The translations under genes and the position numbers were made by a program. A DNA stretch of 18,427 nt from Sedimentibacter sp. (GTDB lineage Bacteria > Bacillota > Clostridia > Tissierellales > Sedimentibacteraceae). Below are positions 14,045-18,427 of the stretch, piece after piece (the first letter of the stretch is position 1; each line of letters opens with the position of its first letter). A model generated the notes under the pieces. The model searched no databases. It saw only the letters and a program-made list of their open reading frames with translations, and was not told the DNA's origin. The stretch covers positions 1 through 18,427 of the forward strand of contig JAQSYS010000008.1 of NCBI GenBank assembly GCA_029256005.1. Direction: 5' to 3'.

Positions 14045-14470
14045 TTAAGAAAATCTGTTTGTTGTAGGCTGTGAAATGTTTTTTAATGCTTGCTCTGCAT
14101 TATCTTGTAATTTTGGTTCAACAGAAATATCTCCTAATGATACTATTCCTACTAAACTGTTATTTTCAACGACAGGAAGTCTTCTTATCTGTTTTTCACC
14201 CATGATTTTTGCTGCTTCATGAACATCCATATCCGGAGTTCCGATTACAGGATTCCCAGTCATTATTTCTCCAACAGACTGACTAAATTGTCCACTTGCC
14301 ACTGATCTTAAAGCTATATCTCTGTCAGTCACTATTCCAATAACTTTATTTTGGCTGCAGATAGGAATAGAACCAACGTTGTACTGCTTCATTAATTGTG
14401 CTGCTTTTTCAATTGAGTCATTAGAATTTGCACATGCGATATCCTTTGACATAATTTCTTTTAATTTCAT
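14045..14470 (-). CDS. CBS-domain pair protein
   Basis: The 141-residue protein is made of two tandem CBS motifs that fold together as a Bateman module. The first covers about residues 5-60 (LKEIMSKDIACANSNDSIEKAA to SIPICSQNKVIGIVTDRDI), the second about 68-125 (VGEIMTGNPVIGTPDMDVHEAAKIM to RRLPVVENNSLVGIVSLGDI). The repeated GIVTDRD / GIVSLGD loops carry the Asp that usually contacts adenosine ribose. Stand-alone CBS pairs act as sensors of AMP, ATP, NADH or S-adenosyl-methionine. I start at ATG 14470, with GGAGGTGA just upstream; the in-frame TTG at 14485 overlaps that ribosome binding site and is rejected. It is divergent from sigI, with a 118-base shared upstream region. Confidence 0.92.
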   Translation of the reverse strand: MKLKEIMSKDIACANSNDSIEKAAQLMKQYNVGSIPICSQNKVIGIVTDRDIALRSVASGQFSQSVGEIMTGNPVIGTPDMDVHEAAKIMGEKQIRRLPVVENNSLVGIVSLGDISVEPKLQDNAEQALKNISQPTTNRFS

Positions 14471-14536
14471 GAAAATCACCTCCAAAATATATACTTCCCA
14501 TTGAATTATTTTTTATTACATAGCTTTTTTGAATGC

Positions 14537-14565
14537 ACCTCAAAAATATCAGAGGTTATTTCGAA
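14537..14565 (+). promoter_or_regulatory. Candidate sigma-I-type promoter of sigI-rsgI
   Basis: ACCTC followed directly by an A tract (14537-14546), then CGAA at 14562-14565. Published sigma-I promoters have a C-rich -35 with an adjacent A tract and a CGAA -10, and sigI is normally autoregulated. The spacing here is read by eye, so the match is tentative. Confidence 0.45.
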
Positions 14566-14588
14566 TTATATAAACGAGGTATAATTCT

Positions 14589-15299
14589 ATGAGAGAAATT
14601 GACAATAAGGCTATAAGAGCTAGAAGCGACAAGAACTACACAGATATATTTCTAAAAGAGTTTGAATTTTTCATATTAAAAACAGCAAACAACGTCATTG
14701 GAAAATATGTGACGAAAAGTGACGATCAATGGTCTGTTTCGTTGTCTGCATTTAATGAAGCCATTGAAGCATATTCCTATGAAAAGGGAAGCTTTTTATC
14801 ATTTTCTGAATTGGTTATTAAAAGAAGACTTTTTGATTATATAAAAAAGCAATCAAAGCATTTTTGCGAAGTCACCATCAATCCACACATATTCGAAAGT
14901 GAATCTGATGAGGATGATATTAATTTAAAGCAAGAAGTTATGAGCAAGGTTGTAATAATGCATGACAATGACACTAAGTTAGAAATAGAAGCAATTTCTG
15001 ATAGATTGAAAGAATATGGCTTTTCTTTTTTTGATTTAGCACAGGTTTCTCCAAAAGCAAACAAAACAAAATTGGTATGTGCTAAAGCAATTTTGTACAT
15101 AAGTCAAAATTATATTCTTTTGAATGATATGAAAAGAAATAAATTATTGCCATTAAAAGCATTAGAAAATAATTTAAAACTACCCAGAAAAATTTTAGAA
15201 AGGCACAGAAAGTATATTATAGCAGGAGCAGAGATAATTTCCGGAGATTATCCCATACTCTCAGAATACTTGAGATTTATTAAAGAGGAGCAAAATTGA
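14589..15299 (+). CDS. sigI: RNA polymerase sigma factor SigI
   Basis: The 236-residue protein is an RNA polymerase sigma factor of the SigI type. Region 2 is recognisable: the N-terminal KEFEFFILKTANNVIGKYV part, then DQWSVSLSAFNEAIEAYSYEKGSFLSFSELVIKRRLFDYIKK (about residues 46-86), the SigI hallmark that binds core polymerase and the -10 element. A C-terminal helical part (about 120-225, ending KLPRKILERHRKYIIAGAEIISGDY) is the SigI-specific domain in place of the usual region 4. CGAGG at 14574-14578 precedes the ATG. The stop codon overlaps the next gene's TTG start by four bases (TTGA), so sigI and rsgI are translationally coupled. In Bacillus and clostridia SigI controls heat or wall-stress genes, or cellulosome genes in cellulose degraders. 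Confidence 0.93.
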   Translation: MREIDNKAIRARSDKNYTDIFLKEFEFFILKTANNVIGKYVTKSDDQWSVSLSAFNEAIEAYSYEKGSFLSFSELVIKRRLFDYIKKQSKHFCEVTINPHIFESESDEDDINLKQEVMSKVVIMHDNDTKLEIEAISDRLKEYGFSFFDLAQVSPKANKTKLVCAKAILYISQNYILLNDMKRNKLLPLKALENNLKLPRKILERHRKYIIAGAEIISGDYPILSEYLRFIKEEQN

Positions 15300-16432
15300 A
15301 AGGTATTGTTTTAGAAACAAACGACAAGAAAGCAGCTGTATTGTTTGACAATGGATCAGTTTCAAAAATAAAAAACAATCAATATGAAATAGGACAGGTG
15401 ATTAATATGAATAATAAATTTAATTTTATGGCAAAAGCAGGAAGTATTGCAGCAGCATTAGTAATTACAACAGCAACAGGATATGCATACACAACTCCAT
15501 CAACTTATGTAAGCTTAGATGTTAACCCATCAATCGAATATAAGCTAAATGCTTTTGACAGAGTCATTTCTGTGGTTGCTGTTAATGAGGATGGAGAGAA
15601 AATAGTAAATGATTTAGATGTTAATAATGAAAAAATTCAAAAAGCCATTTTAAAAACAGTTGAAAAACTTAAAGCTGAAGGAATTCTTACTGACGAAGAT
15701 TATTCAGGAATTGTAATTGCAGTATCTAATAAAAGTGAAGAAAAATCAGAAAAATTATCAGATGAAATTAAAAAAGAATTAAATGAAGATGATAATGATG
15801 AAGAAGATTCAGTTGATGATGAAACTGATGTTAATGAAGATGAAGATAAAAATGTTAATGAAGTTGAAGAAGATGAAGATGAAGAAAACAGTGATATAGA
15901 AATAAGTGTAGAAGCAGTAGGAAGAGAAAGAGTTGAAGAAGCAAGAAAATTAAATGTTACTCCAGGTAAATTAAATCTTGTGCAAAAATTAATAGCAAGC
16001 ACTGATGAATTTGACGATATCGATGAAGAACAGTTGAATGAACTTCTTAACCTTTCAGTTAAAGAAATCAACAAGATGACTCAGGCTTTCAAAAAAGGTT
16101 TAGATGTAGAGTTTGCTTTTGATGCAGACGTAAGTGATGATTTAGATGACGAGGATGCTGAAGATACTGATAAAGAAGAAGTTAATGAAGATAACGATGT
16201 AAAAGATGTAAAAGATGTAAAAGATAAAGGCAATAATAACAAAGATAAAAACAAAGCTGTAAAAGAGCGCAGTGAAGAAGTAAATGATGATGACTCTGAT
16301 GAAATTGATGATGAAGATATCAATGATGATGAAGACAATTCAAAAGATATCAATAAGCCTGTAAAGGAAGAAAAAGAAAATATAGAAAAGAGCAATAACG
16401 GTAAAGCTGCAGGAAAAGAAAAAAATAACTAA
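15296..16432 (+). CDS. rsgI: Membrane anti-sigma factor RsgI-like, acidic outer tail
   Basis: The 378-residue protein is the anti-sigma partner of SigI. Residues 1-38 are the small cytoplasmic RsgI_N domain (KGIVLETNDKKAAVLFDNGS to IGQVI) that holds SigI. A single membrane helix spans about 44-65. The outer part starts with PSTYVSLDVNPSIEYKL; the Asn77-Pro78 pair sits in the VNPSIE motif at which RsgI proteins are reported to cut themselves. After a folded region to about 145, an acidic stretch (about 146-202) precedes a short conserved helical motif, RERVEEARKLNVTPGKLNLVQKL (210-232). From about 275 to the end it is a long Asp/Glu/Lys/Asn-rich disordered tail, with no carbohydrate-binding module. 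The start is TTG, with AGAGGAG at 15285-15290. Cleavage in the outer part would release SigI by regulated proteolysis. Confidence 0.9.
   Translation: MKGIVLETNDKKAAVLFDNGSVSKIKNNQYEIGQVINMNNKFNFMAKAGSIAAALVITTATGYAYTTPSTYVSLDVNPSIEYKLNAFDRVISVVAVNEDGEKIVNDLDVNNEKIQKAILKTVEKLKAEGILTDEDYSGIVIAVSNKSEEKSEKLSDEIKKELNEDDNDEEDSVDDETDVNEDEDKNVNEVEEDEDEENSDIEISVEAVGRERVEEARKLNVTPGKLNLVQKLIASTDEFDDIDEEQLNELLNLSVKEINKMTQAFKKGLDVEFAFDADVSDDLDDEDAEDTDKEEVNEDNDVKDVKDVKDKGNNNKDKNKAVKERSEEVNDDDSDEIDDEDINDDEDNSKDINKPVKEEKENIEKSNNGKAAGKEKNN
16196..16222 (+). repeat. Three 9-bp tandem repeats in rsgI
   Basis: The unit GATGTAAAA occurs three times in a row with no mismatch and encodes D-V-K three times. A fourth, degenerate copy follows (GATAAAG). 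It lies in the disordered acidic tail and keeps the frame. Confidence 0.85.
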
Positions 16433-16443
16433 TTCATGCATTC

Positions 16444-16469
16444 AAAAAGACGGACCTCCGTCTTTTTTT
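16444..16469 (+). terminator. Terminator after sigI-rsgI
   Basis: AAAAAGACGG (16444-16453) pairs with CCGTCTTTTT (16458-16467) around ACCT and ends in a T run. Confidence 0.92.
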
Positions 16470-16470
16470 C

Positions 16471-16499
16471 TTGATTTTTATAAACAAGTTTGATATCAT
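16471..16499 (+). promoter_or_regulatory. Probable promoter for xpt
   Basis: -35 TTGATT (16471-16476), a 17-base spacer and -10 TATCAT (16494-16499). It gives a leader of about 35 bases, too short for a riboswitch before the ATG at 16542. Confidence 0.5.
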
Positions 16500-16541
16500 A
16501 AATATTTATATAAGTTTATAAAATACAATTTGAGGAACATT

Positions 16542-17114
16542 ATGGATAAATTGAAAAAGATGATCACAGAACTTGGAGAAATAAAAGAAGGAAATGTATT
16601 AAAAGTAGACAGTTTTTTAAATCATCAACTGGATGTGTCATTTCTTTATGAAATGGGTGAAGAACTCTACAGCCTTTTTAAGAATAAGGAAATAACAAAA
16701 ATTCTGACTATAGAGGTAAGCGGAATTGCAATAGCATCAATGGCGGCTTTGTATTTTAAGGTTCCTGTTGTATTTGCCAAAAAAACTGAAAGTCTAAATT
16801 TAGACAGCGACATATATAAGAGTAAAGTAATTTCTTATACCAAAAATAAAGAATACAATATTATGATAAGTAAAAGATATTTAAATGAAAATGACAGGCT
16901 TTTGATAATTGACGATTTTCTAGCGGAAGGGAATGCTATGAGAAGCTTACTGGCATTGGCTCAAGAAAGTGGAGCATCTGTTGAAGGAATTGGAATTGCT
17001 ATAGAAAAGGGATTTCAAAATGGAGGAGCTTTTTTGAGAAGTAATGGTTATAATTTAAAGAGTCTTGCCATCATTGATGCGATGAATGATGATAAAATTA
17101 TATTCAGAGAATAA
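16542..17114 (+). CDS. xpt: Xanthine phosphoribosyltransferase
   Basis: The 190-residue protein aligns along its length with Bacillus subtilis Xpt: LKVDSFLNHQLD (20-31), TKILTIEVSGIA (52-63), the VPVVFAKKTESLNL segment (74-87), the PRPP-binding loop LIIDDFLAEGNA (121-132), and GIGIAIEKGFQNGG near the end. It converts xanthine and PRPP to XMP in purine salvage. The ATG at 16542, with GAGGA at 16532-16536, is preferred over the TTG at 16530, which is part of that ribosome binding site. In many Firmicutes xpt sits with the permease pbuX under a purine riboswitch. Here it is alone, with no pbuX after it and no room for the riboswitch, so control must be by other means. Confidence 0.95.
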   Translation: MDKLKKMITELGEIKEGNVLKVDSFLNHQLDVSFLYEMGEELYSLFKNKEITKILTIEVSGIAIASMAALYFKVPVVFAKKTESLNLDSDIYKSKVISYTKNKEYNIMISKRYLNENDRLLIIDDFLAEGNAMRSLLALAQESGASVEGIGIAIEKGFQNGGAFLRSNGYNLKSLAIIDAMNDDKIIFRE

Positions 17115-17140
17115 TATGAAGTTAGAAAAATTTAGCAGTA

Positions 17141-17170
17141 AAAAAGACCGTAAGTTAACTTGTCGGTCTT
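17141..17170. terminator. Terminator between xpt and the SpoIID-like gene
   Basis: AAGACCG (17144-17150) pairs with CGGTCTT (17164-17170); the loop contains the palindrome AAGTTAACTT. The A run before it becomes a T tract on the minus strand, so it mainly serves the minus-strand gene, whose stop codon lies in the loop. It may also stop xpt transcripts. Confidence 0.72.
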
Positions 17171-18427
17171 ATATTGTAAGTTGATGGAGTAGTAGAGTAT
17201 CTTTGTCTTCTATAGACGTTAACAATTGCATTCCATGTTTGCTCATCAACTATACCGGTTGGGTTTAAATTCTCCATATTTTGAAATGCAATGACTGCAT
17301 TTCTAGTCTTTTCATCAAATATTCCTGATGGTTCAATATAAGGAATGGTCGGCACAATTAACGATATATAAGAAAGCATTTCTTGGATTAAATATACACC
17401 TGGAGACTCATGACCCATTTCATAAACAACACCCGTCCATCTGACAAAAGGTATATACACTTTTTCAGGTGGAAGTGTATCAAGTATTCCTCTTGTTGCC
17501 CTGTATAATGCTTGAATAGTTTCAATATCAGCTGCTCCTGTTTCAGGGAGCTGCATTGTTTTCTGAAACTGTAGGATAGCATTTCTTGTTGCAGCATCAT
17601 ATATGCCTGTGATTGGAACATCAGGAACTGTTATGTAAAAAGCTGCAATTATATTTAGTGCAAACTGTAAAATTTCTACAGATGGTCGTATATCTCCTTC
17701 GAGGAGAACATCTGATGAAATTCTTTGTATTTCACTTAATAACAAGCCTTCTCCTACTAATTCGGATAACTTTGTCACAGCTGTAAAAATACGAATAATT
17801 CTATACCATGTTCCTTCATCGATTATACCAGTAACAGGAAGAAAAAATATACTTTGAAATGTTTTTACTGCGGTTTCAGTATCTTCACCAAAATATCCGT
17901 CAATTTTTTGGATTTTTGGTATCGCTGGGTAATTTTCTGAAATTCTGTCAATATTAAACTGCATCCTTAAGACATCAAGATTCGAGTCTCCAAGCTTTAA
18001 AGGCACTCCGGGATATGTGTTCTCTATATTTGCTATAGGGGCATCAGTTACAATTTGAATATCCTCACCATAATAATATCTTAAAATTTCTAAAGGTGAA
18101 TAACCTGCATTTGCCAGGTCAACTGTACCCCATTGATGCATGCCTTCACATACTGAAACTCTTCCGTCACAGAACTGTGCAAAATAAGGCTGAATTTGAC
18201 CTTCTTTGACAATATATTGACCGAAAATATTATTTGCAATATTGGCTACATTTTCAAAAATACCACGATTATGAACATATGACTGGTCAAATTGAGTAGA
18301 ATTTGTGATATCAAAATCATATCCCCGAGAGCGGTACCATTCTGTATAAATTCTGTTCATAGCAATAGATGTTATGGCATGAATATTTGCTATTAGGGCA
18401 TTTTCCGGCCATGTTGGATACAACTCA
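17155..18427 (-). CDS. SpoIID-like domain with three peptidoglycan-binding repeats (5' partial)
   Basis: The reading frame runs off the window: the codon read as the first residue at 18423 is TTG (Leu), preceded by GAG (Glu), giving E-L-YPTWPENAL, so the N-terminus is missing. Residue numbers count from that TTG. The first 120 residues resemble the SpoIID fold, a lytic transglycosylase of spore-wall remodelling: PENALIANIHAITSIAM (compare P-EAL-AQAVAARTYA in SpoIID, with E7 as the catalytic Glu candidate) and, later, GMHQWGTVDLANAGYSPLEILRYYY (94-118), like the SpoIID SQWGA..MA..G..Y.eIL..YY motif. Three peptidoglycan-binding (PG_binding_1-like) repeats follow at about 140-217, 240-313 and 334-407, each with a GxxDxxTxxAVxxFQ core. 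It is probably secreted or spore-coat/cortex-linked; the missing N-terminus hides any signal peptide. The strand is opposite to xpt. Confidence 0.85.
   Translation of the reverse strand, partial: ELYPTWPENALIANIHAITSIAMNRIYTEWYRSRGYDFDITNSTQFDQSYVHNRGIFENVANIANNIFGQYIVKEGQIQPYFAQFCDGRVSVCEGMHQWGTVDLANAGYSPLEILRYYYGEDIQIVTDAPIANIENTYPGVPLKLGDSNLDVLRMQFNIDRISENYPAIPKIQKIDGYFGEDTETAVKTFQSIFFLPVTGIIDEGTWYRIIRIFTAVTKLSELVGEGLLLSEIQRISSDVLLEGDIRPSVEILQFALNIIAAFYITVPDVPITGIYDAATRNAILQFQKTMQLPETGAADIETIQALYRATRGILDTLPPEKVYIPFVRWTGVVYEMGHESPGVYLIQEMLSYISLIVPTIPYIEPSGIFDEKTRNAVIAFQNMENLNPTGIVDEQTWNAIVNVYRRQRYSTTPSTYNIRPTS

Noticed and set aside
14471..14485. TTG start for the CBS-pair gene
   Set aside because: It overlaps GGAGGTGA, the ribosome binding site for the ATG at 14470.
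14580..14585. TATAAT just before sigI
   Set aside because: It overlaps the spacer between the ribosome binding site and the ATG, so a transcript from it would lack the ribosome binding site.
15700..16395. Long serine-rich ORFs on the minus strand
   Set aside because: They are antisense shadows of the Asp/Glu-rich rsgI tail: GAT/GAA codons read backwards become Ser and Phe codons. There is no ribosome binding site.
16470..16541. Purine riboswitch ahead of xpt
   Set aside because: The gap is too short and lacks the conserved three-helix core bases; only a promoter is seen.

Overview
The window is AT-rich, gene-dense DNA of the kind found in an anaerobic Firmicute (class Clostridia). Supporting signs are strong AGGAGG-type ribosome binding sites, several TTG start codons, extended -10 promoters (TGnTATAAT), short factor-independent terminators, a SigI/RsgI pair, and a SpoIID-like protein with peptidoglycan-binding repeats that resembles proteins of spore-formers. 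The genus cannot be fixed from the sequence. There are 19 protein genes, two of them cut by the window edges. I see no tRNA, rRNA, CRISPR array or transposase gene, and no gene-free gap longer than about 220 bases.

Layout. 1-1745: an envelope-stress pair, a glycine-rich two-helix membrane protein followed by PspA. 1806-4620: a GyrI-like protein, a macro-domain protein with an extra C-terminal helical domain, a von Willebrand A (MIDAS) protein and a small orphan ORF. 4652-7561: an AlaX-type tRNA editing protein, a GNAT acetyltransferase, a CsaA-type tRNA-binding protein and a universal stress protein. 7641-9102: a HutD-family/metallo-beta-lactamase pair. 9129-11067: a PAS-PAS-GGDEF-HD-GYP cyclic-di-GMP protein with both catalytic sites intact. 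11108-13415: a DegV fatty-acid-binding protein, a compact GC-rich structured region, and a minimal DEAD-box RNA helicase. 13418-14470 (minus strand): a flavin reductase-like protein and a CBS-pair protein. 14537-16469: sigma-I and its membrane anti-sigma factor RsgI. 16471-17170: xanthine phosphoribosyltransferase. 17155-18427 (minus strand): the SpoIID-like protein.

Functionally the region is mostly housekeeping, stress and signalling: membrane protection (PspA), nucleotide and RNA quality control (AlaX, CsaA, DEAD helicase, Xpt), second-messenger turnover and transmembrane sigma signalling. Most transcription units are one or two genes bounded by their own promoter and terminator, so there is no large operon.

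Three items deserve most attention. The first is the orphan run of hairpins at 12092-12240, which looks like the joined ends of an IS200/IS605-type element without a transposase, or a structured leader RNA of the helicase. The second is the macro-domain/vWA neighbourhood at 2505-4243. The third is the RsgI protein, which carries a probable Asn-Pro self-cleavage site and an extremely acidic outer tail in place of a carbohydrate-binding module.
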